Part shown: piece after piece, positions 1 to 8,352 of the stretch
Layout: every line of letters starts with the position of its first letter
Position numbering within the stretch: the stretch's first letter is position 1
Assembly: GCA_030151885.1 (NCBI GenBank)
Contig: JASLCG010000031.1
Coordinates: 1 to 38,605 of the forward strand
From: Bacteroides sp.
GTDB taxonomy: Bacteria > Bacteroidota > Bacteroidia > Bacteroidales > Bacteroidaceae
Reading direction: 5' to 3'
Length of the DNA stretch: 38,605 bases
Program-made: the position numbers and the translations under genes
Notes under the pieces: generated by a model
The model's database searches: none
Told to the model about the DNA's origin: nothing
What the model saw: only the letters and a program-made list of their open reading frames with translations

Positions 1-56
1 CAACGCCTTGCTCCAATCTTGTTAACCTTAAATCTAATACTATGAAAAACACAGTA

Positions 57-87
57 CAAATGTACCACTTTTCAGTCTTCTACCAAA
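57..87 (-). promoter_or_regulatory. Leftward Bacteroidota-type promoter at window edge
   Basis: On the minus strand TTTG (84-87) is followed by exactly 19 nt and then TACATTTG (57-64), a full match to the Bacteroidota -33/-7 pattern. Transcription would start near position 50 and leave the window to the left. No open frame begins in the remaining 50 nt, so the transcribed gene or RNA lies outside. The promoter is seen in sequence; its activity is inferred. Confidence 0.55.
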
Positions 88-287
88 TTTATGCCCCATA
101 AAACTATGCTTTATAACATAGATTAATAGTTGGATCGTAAAACAACCCACTTATTTAAGTATTTTAATAATAACACAATAGACTGTAGGAAGTGGACGTA
201 CTAAACTAACACTCAACCAATTGATACATATCAATTAATCTATTTTAGAGTACAAGAACAGGAGTTGACCAACACTCACTATCTTCA
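88..287. other. Intergenic stretch without recognisable gene
   Basis: This AT-rich stretch separates the leftward promoter from the tandem repeats. I see no tRNA-like fold, no TAnnTTTG element on the plus strand and no coding frame with a plausible start. A minus-strand frame crossing 70-105 is stopped before it could encode anything recognisable. Confidence 0.4.
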
Positions 288-360
288 TTGCCGACATGCC
301 TCTTCTATATTGCCGACATACTTGAGGTATGTTGCCGAGGTACTTGAGGTATGTCGGCAA
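288..360. repeat. Three 22-nt tandem units with inverted terminal arm
   Basis: Units at 288-309, 310-331 and 332-353 all begin TTGCCGA. The second and third share TACTTGAGGTATG at their right ends, while the first differs there. After the third unit the sequence closes with TCGGCAA. TTGCCGACATAC (310-321) is therefore perfectly inverted as GTATGTCGGCAA (349-360). A smaller alternative hairpin pairs ACATAC (316-321) with GTATGT (327-332). The element lies downstream of the mutB terminator and has no T-tract, so it is not itself a typical terminator. It could be a palindromic intergenic repeat or a protein-binding site. Confidence 0.7.
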
Positions 361-404
361 CATCGAGAAGCTATCACACAGTATAAAAGCTCAGATATAG
401 TTAT

Positions 405-432
405 AAAAAAGGGGGAACAATACTGTCCCCCC
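405..432 (-). terminator. Rho-independent terminator of mutB
   Basis: Read on the minus strand, a G-run arm (432-422) pairs with a C-run arm (419-411) through GGGGG/CCCCC and ACA/TGT, with a one-base bulge. It is followed directly by a six-T run (410-405). It lies about 20 nt past the mutB stop codon, where a terminator for the mutAB transcript is expected. Confidence 0.8.
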
Positions 433-452
433 TTCAATAATAGTTTTTCTAT

Positions 453-2597
453 TTAATCATCTAATAATATTTCTAATAAAGTACAAGCAGCCTTAGCAAC
501 AGAAGTACCAGGACCGAAAATTGCAGCAACTCCAGCCTTATATAAGAAATCATAATCTTGAGCAGGAATAACTCCTCCAGCAATAACTATAATATCTTCT
601 CTGCCAAGTTTTTTCAATTCAGCAATAACTTGAGGTATCAATGTTTTATGACCAGCAGCTAAAGAAGATACACCTAAAATATGCACATCATTTTCCACTG
701 CATCACGAGCAGCTTCAGCAGGAGTTTGGAACAATGGTCCCATATCTACATCGAAACCACAATCTGCATATCCCGTTGCCACTACTTTGGCTCCACGATC
801 ATGCCCATCTTGCCCCATTTTCGCAATCATAATACGAGGTTGACGACCCTCTTTTTTCGCAAACTGATCTGCTAAATCACAAGCTTTTAAGAAGTCTTTA
901 TCTTTTTTACTTTCTGCAGAATACACACCTGATATAGTTTTAATTTGAGCTTTATAACGTCCAACTATTTTTTCACAAGCATCAGAAATCTCACCTAAAG
1001 TAGCTCTCACTTTAGCCGCTTCAATAGCTAGTGCTAATAAATTCCCCTCACCTGTTCTCACGCATTCTGTTAATGCGTCAAGAGCAGCATGTACCTTATG
1101 CTCATCTCTATGTTTTTTCAAATCATCTAAACGAGATATTTGATCTTCACGAACTGCTGTATTATCAATTTCAAGAATGTCAATAGGAGCTTCTTTATCA
1201 AGTTTATACTTGTTTACACCAATAATTGTCTGTGTTCCAGAGTCTATTCTAGCTTGAGCACGGGCAGCAGCTTCTTCAATCCTCATTTTAGGAATACCTG
1301 TTTCAATAGCTTTAGCCATTCCTCCCAGTTTTTCCACCTCTTCAATTAAATGCCAAGCTCTATGAGCAATTTCACTGGTTAATGATTCAACATAATAAGA
1401 TCCAGCCCATGGGTCAATATGTTTACATACATAAGTTTCATTTTGAATGTAAATCTGTGTATTACGAGCAATACGTGCAGAAAAGTCAGTTGGAAGAGCT
1501 ATAGCCTCATCCAAAGCATTTGTATGTAAAGATTGTGTATGTCCTAATACAGCAGCCATAGCTTCTATACAAGTTCTTCCTACATTATTATAAGGATCTT
1601 GCTCTGTTAACGACCAGCCTGATGTTTGTGAGTGAGTTCTTAATGCTAAAGATTTTGGATTCTTTGGATTAAACTTACTTACAATCTTAGACCATAACAT
1701 ACGAGCAGCTCTCATTTTAGCAATCTCCATAAAGTGATTAGTTCCAATTGCCCAGAAGAAAGACAAGCGAGGAGCAAAAGCATCAATGTCTATACCCGAT
1801 GCAATACCTGCACGAATATATTCTAAACCATCTGCCAAAGTATAAGCAAGCTCAATATCAGGAGTTGCACCTGCCTCTTGCATGTGATAGCCTGAAATTG
1901 ATATAGAGTTAAATTTAGGCATATTTTGAGAAGTGTACTCAAAAATATCAGAAATAATTTTCATAGAGAATTTAGGTGGATATATATATGTATTACGCAC
2001 CATAAATTCTTTCAAAATATCATTTTGAATTGTACCTGCCATCTCCTCTAGCTTAGCACCTTGCTCAAGACCCGCATTAATATAGAAAGCTAAAATAGGG
2101 AGTACTGCACCATTCATTGTCATAGATACAGACATCTTATTTAATGGTATTCCATCAAATAAAGTTTTCATATTATCTAAAGAACAAATAGACACTCCTG
2201 CTTTTCCAACATCTCCAACTACACGTTCGTTATTAGGGTCATATCCTCTATGCGTAGGCAAATCAAATGCAACCGATAGCCCTTTTTGACCAGCAGCTAA
2301 GTTTCTACGATAAAAAGCGTTTGACTCTTCAGCTGTAGAGAACCCTGCATATTGACGTATTGTCCAAGGTCTAAATGCATACATCATTGAGTATGGTCCA
2401 CGAAGATAGGGAGGAATACCTGCTGCATAATTTAAATGCTCCATATCCTCCAGATCTTCTTTAGTGTAGGCTGGTTTTACATTAATATGTTCTGGAGTTT
2501 CCCAGTCTTTTTTAATGTTATTTTCTTTCTGCCAAGCTAAGCCATCAGAAGCATTAATAGCAGAATAAATATCTAAATTTTTAAAATTTGGTTTCAT
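453..2597 (-). CDS. mutB: Methylmalonyl-CoA mutase large (alpha) subunit
   Basis: This 714-residue protein is the catalytic subunit of adenosylcobalamin-dependent methylmalonyl-CoA mutase, which interconverts succinyl-CoA and (R)-methylmalonyl-CoA in propionate formation or use. The N-terminal two-thirds is the substrate-binding TIM barrel, with the RPWTIRQYAGFSTAEESN segment near residues 76-95 and the SVSMTMNGAV motif. The C-terminal part is the B12-binding Rossmann domain. It carries DGHDRG, whose histidine (residue 599) is the expected lower axial cobalt ligand, and a later IAGGVIP segment. Length matches the family. The gene follows mutA with a 7-nt gap, so the two are cotranscribed and form the heterodimer. 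The epimerase and a MeaB-type chaperone are not in this window. Confidence 0.97.
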   Translation of the reverse strand: MKPNFKNLDIYSAINASDGLAWQKENNIKKDWETPEHINVKPAYTKEDLEDMEHLNYAAGIPPYLRGPYSMMYAFRPWTIRQYAGFSTAEESNAFYRRNLAAGQKGLSVAFDLPTHRGYDPNNERVVGDVGKAGVSICSLDNMKTLFDGIPLNKMSVSMTMNGAVLPILAFYINAGLEQGAKLEEMAGTIQNDILKEFMVRNTYIYPPKFSMKIISDIFEYTSQNMPKFNSISISGYHMQEAGATPDIELAYTLADGLEYIRAGIASGIDIDAFAPRLSFFWAIGTNHFMEIAKMRAARMLWSKIVSKFNPKNPKSLALRTHSQTSGWSLTEQDPYNNVGRTCIEAMAAVLGHTQSLHTNALDEAIALPTDFSARIARNTQIYIQNETYVCKHIDPWAGSYYVESLTSEIAHRAWHLIEEVEKLGGMAKAIETGIPKMRIEEAAARAQARIDSGTQTIIGVNKYKLDKEAPIDILEIDNTAVREDQISRLDDLKKHRDEHKVHAALDALTECVRTGEGNLLALAIEAAKVRATLGEISDACEKIVGRYKAQIKTISGVYSAESKKDKDFLKACDLADQFAKKEGRQPRIMIAKMGQDGHDRGAKVVATGYADCGFDVDMGPLFQTPAEAARDAVENDVHILGVSSLAAGHKTLIPQVIAELKKLGREDIIVIAGGVIPAQDYDFLYKAGVAAIFGPGTSVAKAACTLLEILLDD

Positions 2598-2604
2598 ATC
2601 TGTA

Positions 2605-4494
2605 TTACTTCAAAAGGTTAGCATTAAATTCTTTAAGAGTTTCAAGCACATTGACACGTACATGAATAAAGTGTTCAATACCCTTAGCTTTTAACTCATC
2701 CATACAAGCAGGAGCTCCTGCAACAGCAAAAATAGCTCTACCATTTAACTCCTTAAATGCTGGTTCTGCATATTCTGCATACTCATCATCGCTCGAGCAA
2801 AGAACAACTACATCAGCTTTAGCTGCCATAGCAGCCTCTACACCCTCTTTTATAGAAGCAAACCCTAAGTTATCCACAACTTCGTAACCAGCACAAGCAA
2901 AGAAATTACAAGAGAATTGAGCTCTCGCTTGTCTCATTACTAAACTTCCAATAGTTAACATAAAAACCTTAGGCCTTTTGCCAGACACTTCTGTTTCTAA
3001 GCGAAGAGCTTCAAACTCTTCTGCTGCACGCTGAAATTTCAGGGTTTTAATACCACTATCATTAGTGCAACACTTCACATTCATGTCTATTGGTCGTTTA
3101 TCTCCAGCCACCTCTCCAAAATTAGGAAACTGATTTGTTCCTAACAGCGTTTCACGTCTAGTTGCTATAGCTAGCATTCGTTTATTATGACTTACGTTTA
3201 TGTCGTCTTGTACTAAGCCTTCTTTAAGAGATTTATAAAATCCTCCTTGATCTTGTACTTTCAAAAATATACTCCAAGCCTCTTCAGCTATAGAGAGAGT
3301 TAGTTTTTCAATATAATATGAACCACCACCTATATCTGCGACCTTATCAAAATGCGATTCTTCTTTCAACAGTAGTTGTTGGTTTCTTGCTATTCTTTCA
3401 GAAAACTCATCAGATTCTTTATATGGTATATCGAAAGGAAGTACATTTAAAGAATCCACACCACCCAATGCAGCACTCATAGCCTCTGTTTGCGTACGTA
3501 AAAGATTTACATATGCATCGTACATAGTTAAGTTAAACTTAGATGTTTCTGCGTGTATACGCATTTTAGAAGCACATCTACACTCACCATTAGGCCCTTG
3601 ATTATCGCAATCATGATTGCATGTAGGCTCATATTGAGCTACTATATTAGCCCAAAGTAAGCGTGCTGCACGAAATTTAGCAATCTCTAAAAAGTAGTTT
3701 GAACTTACACCAAAATTAAATTTGATTTTTTTTGCAGCAATAGCTGAAGGTACACCTGCTTCAGTTAAAAGTTGTAGGTATTCATTTCCCCATGCTAAAC
3801 CATAACCTAGCTCTTGCACTATATATGCTCCTGCATTATTTAAAGTAGAACAAGTTACATTTACTACTCTATAGAAAGGGAAAGGTTGAATCGCCTCAAT
3901 TAAAGCTTTCGCTATTTCAACAAGGTCACCTTTTTCTTTGCCTCTACTGAGCATCTTATCAAAATAGTCATAGTCAATCGAACCAAATAATTTCATCCGA
4001 TCATATCCTTTCTTTTGATAGTATGCTACAAGTTGTTTTGTCATTTCAACTACATGCCCTTGACAAGTAGAAAAATTTAACTCAACAGCATCTGCATAGA
4101 TACCTTCTAATAAGACATCAAACAACTGATCTGTTATGTCTTTTGAGTCAATCTTAAATGATAATGACTCAATTCCTCTATCTAGTAAAAATAAAGCTTT
4201 TTTGTTGGCTTCCTTGATATCTTTTACTACGATATCTTGACGAACAAGCCAAGCATTAGAGTCTTTCTTTGTACCACGAACATAAGGATATTCACCTGGA
4301 AGAGCGTTTACAAGTTTTGAATCCTTGATGTCTTCCCAACGATAGAATGGCTGAAGGTTAAAGCCTTCATTTGTACGCCAAACCAATCTCTTTTCGAAAT
4401 CAGCACCTTTCAAATCTACTGCCACTTTATTCATCCATTCTTCTGTAGAAGTAGGAGGAAAGTTTGAAAATAGGTGCTCTTTTTTATCTGCCAT
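2605..4494 (-). CDS. mutA: Methylmalonyl-CoA mutase small (beta) subunit
   Basis: This 629-residue protein is the non-catalytic partner of MutB. It has the same barrel plus Rossmann layout, including SERIARNQQLLLKEESHFDKV and GGSYYIEKLT. The C-terminal cobalamin-type fold starts with IGSLVMRQARAQF, where the DxHxxG cobalt-ligand motif is missing, as is normal for MutA. A cysteine-rich insertion with spacing C292-x3-C296-x8-C305-x-C307 interrupts the barrel. As far as I recall, related Bacteroidales MutA proteins carry a similar insert, and it may bind a metal. The gene is first in the mutA-mutB operon, with a candidate -7 element about 80 nt upstream of the ATG. Confidence 0.96.
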   Translation of the reverse strand: MADKKEHLFSNFPPTSTEEWMNKVAVDLKGADFEKRLVWRTNEGFNLQPFYRWEDIKDSKLVNALPGEYPYVRGTKKDSNAWLVRQDIVVKDIKEANKKALFLLDRGIESLSFKIDSKDITDQLFDVLLEGIYADAVELNFSTCQGHVVEMTKQLVAYYQKKGYDRMKLFGSIDYDYFDKMLSRGKEKGDLVEIAKALIEAIQPFPFYRVVNVTCSTLNNAGAYIVQELGYGLAWGNEYLQLLTEAGVPSAIAAKKIKFNFGVSSNYFLEIAKFRAARLLWANIVAQYEPTCNHDCDNQGPNGECRCASKMRIHAETSKFNLTMYDAYVNLLRTQTEAMSAALGGVDSLNVLPFDIPYKESDEFSERIARNQQLLLKEESHFDKVADIGGGSYYIEKLTLSIAEEAWSIFLKVQDQGGFYKSLKEGLVQDDINVSHNKRMLAIATRRETLLGTNQFPNFGEVAGDKRPIDMNVKCCTNDSGIKTLKFQRAAEEFEALRLETEVSGKRPKVFMLTIGSLVMRQARAQFSCNFFACAGYEVVDNLGFASIKEGVEAAMAAKADVVVLCSSDDEYAEYAEPAFKELNGRAIFAVAGAPACMDELKAKGIEHFIHVRVNVLETLKEFNANLLK

Positions 4495-4572
4495 AGTCTA
4501 TTAAATTTTAGATAATAAAAGTATTAAACTATATTAACTATTAGTTTGCCAATTATTAACACAAGGTTAAGA

Positions 4573-4580
4573 CAAATATA
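4573..4580 (-). promoter_or_regulatory. Candidate -7 element for mutAB
   Basis: TATATTTG on the minus strand matches the Bacteroidota -7 consensus TAnnTTTG. I see no TTG at the usual 19-21 nt upstream distance, so the promoter is incomplete or weak by this criterion. Confidence 0.4.
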
Positions 4581-4665
4581 ACAAAAGAGAAGTATAAATT
4601 GTAGAATTTTTATAAAACTTATTCTAATAAAAGCATTTAGTCAAAAGTAAAATATTTATAAAACA

Positions 4666-4696
4666 TTGATTCGTATCAAGTCTTTGCATATTTTTG
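4666..4696 (+). promoter_or_regulatory. Promoter of the AspT/YidE-type transporter
   Basis: TTG at 4666-4668 is followed by 20 nt and TATTTTTG at 4689-4696, a full Bacteroidota-type promoter. The ATG begins 28 nt after the -7 element, which leaves a short leader. Confidence 0.6.
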
Positions 4697-4724
4697 TAAG
4701 GCTTATCAATTTTAATTAACAATT

Positions 4725-6440
4725 ATGGAATGGTTAAATGATTTTCTAACGGACTTCCTAGGTGGTCCTGACAAAGTCGCATATATCGTTTTTTTATATG
4801 CCTTCGTTATTGCAGCTGGTGCTGCGCTAGGAAAAATCAAGTTTTTTGGAGTGTCGCTAGGCGTTACCTTCGTTTTATTCGTAGGAATTGCTATGGGCCA
4901 CTTTGGTTTCTCAGTAAACTCCTCAATTCTTCACTTTGTACAAGAATTTGGACTTATTTTATTTGTATTCTGTATCGGTTTACAAGTTGGTCCCTCCTTC
5001 TTCGCCACTTTTAAAAAAGGAGGCCTCAGTTTAAACCTTTTGGCTGTTGGTATAGTTGCATTGAATATTATTGTAGCACTAAGTATATTCTTTATACTTG
5101 GCGGTAAAGAGGGAGCTATAAAACTACCAATGCTAGTAGGAGTTCTTTACGGAGCTGTTACAAACACACCAGGTTTAGGTGCTGCACAAGAAGTATTAAC
5201 TCAACAAAACTATGAAGGTGCAGATATAGCACTGGGCTATGCTTGTGCATATCCACTAGGAGTTCTAGGTATTATTGGCTCAATTATAGCTATTCGCTAT
5301 ATATTCAAAGTTGATCTTGAAAAAGAAGAGCGTGCTCTTATGGCTGATAAAGAGAACTCTATAGACAGACCTGTTAGAGTCGTTATTGAAGTAACAAGTG
5401 AAGAACATGATGGTCTAACTATTAGAAAAATTAGAAAAGACTTAGATAAATCTTTTATATGCTCTCATATCAGCAGAGAGGGAGAAATAAGTTTACCTCA
5501 TGGAAAGTCTGTTATTAAAAAAGGTGATGAAATATTTATTACCTGTGCAGCTAATGACAAACAAGCATTAGTTGATTTTTTTGGTAAAGAGGCACTAGAC
5601 CAAGCAACAAACATTGCTAAGTTTAATGATAGTACCCAAAAAGATTTAGTAGTCAAAAAACTTATGATTACTAAGCAAAATGTTAATAGCAAAACTATCA
5701 AAGAATTACACATTAGAGAAGAATTTGAAGTTACTATTACAAAAGTAGATCGTGCTGGTACACCTTTACTTCCATCTCCAGATTTAAATCTATTCATCGG
5801 AGATAAGCTTTCAATGGTAGGTACTGCTCATAATATTTCTAGACTAGAGAAGGTATTAGGAAACTCAATAAAATCTTTAGAACATCCTAATCTAATTACT
5901 ATTTTTATTGGTATCTGTGTTGGTATGTTATTTGGTAGCTTATCTGTTAAAGTTGCAGATATGCCAGGAGCTTTAAAATTAGGCCTCGCAGGTGGACCAC
6001 TTGTTATTGCTATTTTAATTGGTCGCTTTGGCCACATATTCAAGCTAGTTACCTATACAACTAATAGTGCAAACCTAATGCTTAGAGAAATTGGACTAGC
6101 ACTATTCCTCGCTAGTGTAGGTATCAAAGCTGGTCAGAACTTTATTACAACAGTTGTAGATGGAGACGGTCTTCTATTTGTAGGAATAGGAGTTTTAATA
6201 ACTGTTATACCACTACTTATTATTGGTACAATAGGTAGATTATTCTTTAAGTTAAACTACTTTACCTTAATGGGATTAATTGCTGGTAGTAATACAGACC
6301 CTCCTGCATTAGGATACTCTACTCAAGTAGCTACTACTGATGCACCTGCTGTTGGATACTCTACAGTATATCCATTAAGTATGTTCCTTCGTATACTTAC
6401 AGGACAATTGATTTTAATTTTAATGGCTGCATATTATTAA
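4725..6440 (+). CDS. AspT/YidE-family putative transporter
   Basis: This 571-residue inner-membrane protein belongs to the aspartate:alanine exchanger family (AspT/YidE/YbjL). Two hydrophobic halves, about residues 15-195 and 385-571, each contain several membrane spans. Each half carries the matching family motif with NTPGLGAAQE in the first and NTDPPALGYS in the second, showing the internal duplication typical of the family. Between them lies a soluble region (about 215-375) resembling two TrkA-C/RCK-C domains, with repeated segments such as KKGDEIFITC and FIGDKLSMVG. The family includes amino-acid exchangers, but most members have unknown substrates, so none is assigned. The gene has its own promoter and shares a terminator with the convergent NADH dehydrogenase gene. 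Confidence 0.88.
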   Translation: MEWLNDFLTDFLGGPDKVAYIVFLYAFVIAAGAALGKIKFFGVSLGVTFVLFVGIAMGHFGFSVNSSILHFVQEFGLILFVFCIGLQVGPSFFATFKKGGLSLNLLAVGIVALNIIVALSIFFILGGKEGAIKLPMLVGVLYGAVTNTPGLGAAQEVLTQQNYEGADIALGYACAYPLGVLGIIGSIIAIRYIFKVDLEKEERALMADKENSIDRPVRVVIEVTSEEHDGLTIRKIRKDLDKSFICSHISREGEISLPHGKSVIKKGDEIFITCAANDKQALVDFFGKEALDQATNIAKFNDSTQKDLVVKKLMITKQNVNSKTIKELHIREEFEVTITKVDRAGTPLLPSPDLNLFIGDKLSMVGTAHNISRLEKVLGNSIKSLEHPNLITIFIGICVGMLFGSLSVKVADMPGALKLGLAGGPLVIAILIGRFGHIFKLVTYTTNSANLMLREIGLALFLASVGIKAGQNFITTVVDGDGLLFVGIGVLITVIPLLIIGTIGRLFFKLNYFTLMGLIAGSNTDPPALGYSTQVATTDAPAVGYSTVYPLSMFLRILTGQLILILMAAYY

Positions 6441-6468
6441 GCATAATATTGTAACATTATAATATATG

Positions 6469-6502
6469 AAGAGGCGATTTCAAAATATTGAGATCGCCTC
6501 TT
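6469..6502. terminator. Shared bidirectional terminator hairpin
   Basis: AAGAGGCGAT (6469-6478) pairs perfectly with ATCGCCTCTT (6493-6502) across a 14-nt loop. It sits between the convergent ends of the transporter gene and the NADH dehydrogenase gene. The T-tracts on both sides are modest. Confidence 0.7.
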
Positions 6503-6513
6503 TCTATACTATC

Positions 6514-7860
6514 CTATTTGTCAAAAAGATCTTCTCCCCGATGGTGTGTCTCTTCATACGCTTCTCTCTCTTTTATTACATAATTCTTCTTTGGATATAA
6601 AATAAACCTAGCAGACTTATCGTAACTAAAATAGTTCCACATCCAGTCTAGTAAGACAAATAACTTATTTCTTACCCCAAGAATAGACTTTAGATGAACA
6701 ACCAACCACATAAACCATGCGAAACGACCACCAACTTTTATAGTCTTTAAATCAGCTACAGCTTTTTTACGTCCAATAGTAGCCATTGCCCCATAGTCCT
6801 TATACCTGAATGGGCTCATCATTTTTGATTTTTTAAGTGCTTTAAAATTATTTGCCAAGTTTTTAGCCTGTTGTATAGCTACTTGTGCTAATTGAGGGTG
6901 CCCATCTAAATAAGACTGATCTCTATTGAGCATTATAGACTGGTCTCCTATGCAAAAGATAGCATCTTCTTGCAATAACCTATTGTACTCATCTACAATG
7001 ATTCGCTTACCTCTTCCTAGCTTTTCTCCATCTATATGACCAATTTCTGTCGCACATACTCCACTTACCCATATCAATGATCTTGTTTTCAGCTTAGAGC
7101 CATCATTTAAATAAGCTACGTTATCCATATAATCTTGAAGTCTAGTATTTACAAGAACAGTAACTCCCATTTGCTCTAAGTACTTTTTTGCATTACTTGA
7201 AGCTTTCAAAGACATCGCTGCTAATAATCTAGTAGAACCTTCTACTAATACTATTTTCAAACAATTTGGGTCAATATCTTGGTAATCTTTAGGAAAAACA
7301 AAACGCTTCATTTCTGCTATAGCACCTGCTATTTCTACACCAGTAGCCCCTCCTCCTACTATAACAACATTAAGCAATTCATCTCGTTCTTCTTTAGTAG
7401 CACACGTTAATGCCCTTTCAAAGTTAGATAGCAACGTATTTCTTAAGCCTAAAGCATCTTGCATATTCTTCATTGGAATTGCTTTTTCTTCTAAGTTTTT
7501 ATTGCCAAAAAAGTTAGATACTGATCCTGCTGCAAAAACCAGATAATCGTACTCAACTTTTCCTATTGAAGTCTGAATAACCTTTTTATCTCTATTTACA
7601 GACCTAACTTCTGCCATTCTAAAGTAGAACTCTTTTCTTTTGTGAAATAATTTTCTAAATGGAAAAGATATTGAGCTTGATTCTAAGCCAGCTGTTCCTA
7701 CTTGATAAATCAATGGTAAAAACTGGTGAAAGTTATTTTTATCAATTAATACTATCTGATAATCGGTTTTATTTAACCTATTAACCAGTTCTAGTCCTGC
7801 AAAACCACCACCAACAACAACTATTCTCTTTTTTGAAACTTTTGGAATATTTGCACTCAT
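6514..7860 (-). CDS. ndh: Type II NADH:quinone oxidoreductase
   Basis: This is a single-subunit, non-proton-pumping NADH dehydrogenase that passes electrons from NADH to menaquinone at the membrane. The FAD-binding motif VVVGGGFAGLE is at the N-terminus and the NAD-binding motif VVIVGGGATGVEIAG is mid-protein. The later IFCIGDQS segment is the usual second FAD contact. The C-terminal region (WFMWLVVHLKSILG and LLDWMWNYFSY) is amphipathic to hydrophobic, as in membrane-attached NDH-2. A start at 7908 would add 16 residues unlike the family. I prefer 7860 because it is preceded by an AAAGAG-like ribosome binding site and puts the FAD motif close to the N-terminus, giving 448 residues. Confidence 0.92.
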   Translation of the reverse strand: MSANIPKVSKKRIVVVGGGFAGLELVNRLNKTDYQIVLIDKNNFHQFLPLIYQVGTAGLESSSISFPFRKLFHKRKEFYFRMAEVRSVNRDKKVIQTSIGKVEYDYLVFAAGSVSNFFGNKNLEEKAIPMKNMQDALGLRNTLLSNFERALTCATKEERDELLNVVIVGGGATGVEIAGAIAEMKRFVFPKDYQDIDPNCLKIVLVEGSTRLLAAMSLKASSNAKKYLEQMGVTVLVNTRLQDYMDNVAYLNDGSKLKTRSLIWVSGVCATEIGHIDGEKLGRGKRIIVDEYNRLLQEDAIFCIGDQSIMLNRDQSYLDGHPQLAQVAIQQAKNLANNFKALKKSKMMSPFRYKDYGAMATIGRKKAVADLKTIKVGGRFAWFMWLVVHLKSILGVRNKLFVLLDWMWNYFSYDKSARFILYPKKNYVIKEREAYEETHHRGEDLFDK

Positions 7861-8352
7861 ATCGTACTCTTTAATTATGCTATATAATGAATTAACAACA
7901 CAAAGCATTTTTTGATTAGCGAAGACGTAAATTATTAATTGATAACTAAACTATTTATCAGTCCCTAAGTATTAAATATATAAATGTAAAGTGATAATAA
8001 ATCAAAAATAATAGTTTAATTATAGTATAGGAATTCACTAAAAGAACAAATTATTTAGATCACATCTAAAGGTCTCCCCCAAAAATAATTTTACATTTTT
8101 TACGTTATTATTTTGAAATAATATATAATTATAATAAATTAACGAAATAGATAGTAATGTATGTATTTTATATAGAGGTGTTATAATGGATAAAGATTCT
8201 ATTATCACTTTTACACCTATTAATATAAAACATCACTTTATTGAATTCTAGCGAGATATCAATAATAAATCCATCTAAAAATCCTAGTATTTTATTCGAA
8301 GAGAGAGGTAATACTCTCAGTTTTAAAATCCAATATTAATTAATTATTTATT
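7861..8352. other. Long AT-rich intergenic region
   Basis: This gap lies between divergent genes for the NADH dehydrogenase and a lipoprotein. It contains one candidate 21-codon ORF (8186-8251) and a small hairpin GAGAG/CTCTC (8303-8307 and 8314-8318) in the lipoprotein leader. I could not find a complete TTG/TAnnTTTG promoter for either flanking gene. No tRNA or recognisable riboswitch fold is visible. Confidence 0.4.
8186..8251 (+). CDS. Possible 21-residue peptide ORF
   Basis: ATG at 8186 is preceded by GAGGTG at 8175-8180, an unusually good purine-rich ribosome binding site for this AT-rich window, with 5-nt spacing. The ORF encodes a 21-residue peptide of mixed polarity ending in HHFIEF and stops at TAG. 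I recognise no family. It lies about 100 nt upstream of the lipoprotein start and could be a leader peptide, a small protein or chance. Confidence 0.25.
   Translation: MDKDSIITFTPINIKHHFIEF

Noticed and set aside
288..360. Possible short CRISPR array
   Set aside because: The 22-nt units are contiguous with no spacers, and no cas genes are nearby.
265..456. A 63-codon plus-strand frame at the left end
   Set aside because: It starts at a non-ATG codon, runs through the tandem repeats and the mutB terminator, ends within the mutB 3' end, and has no protein-like pattern.
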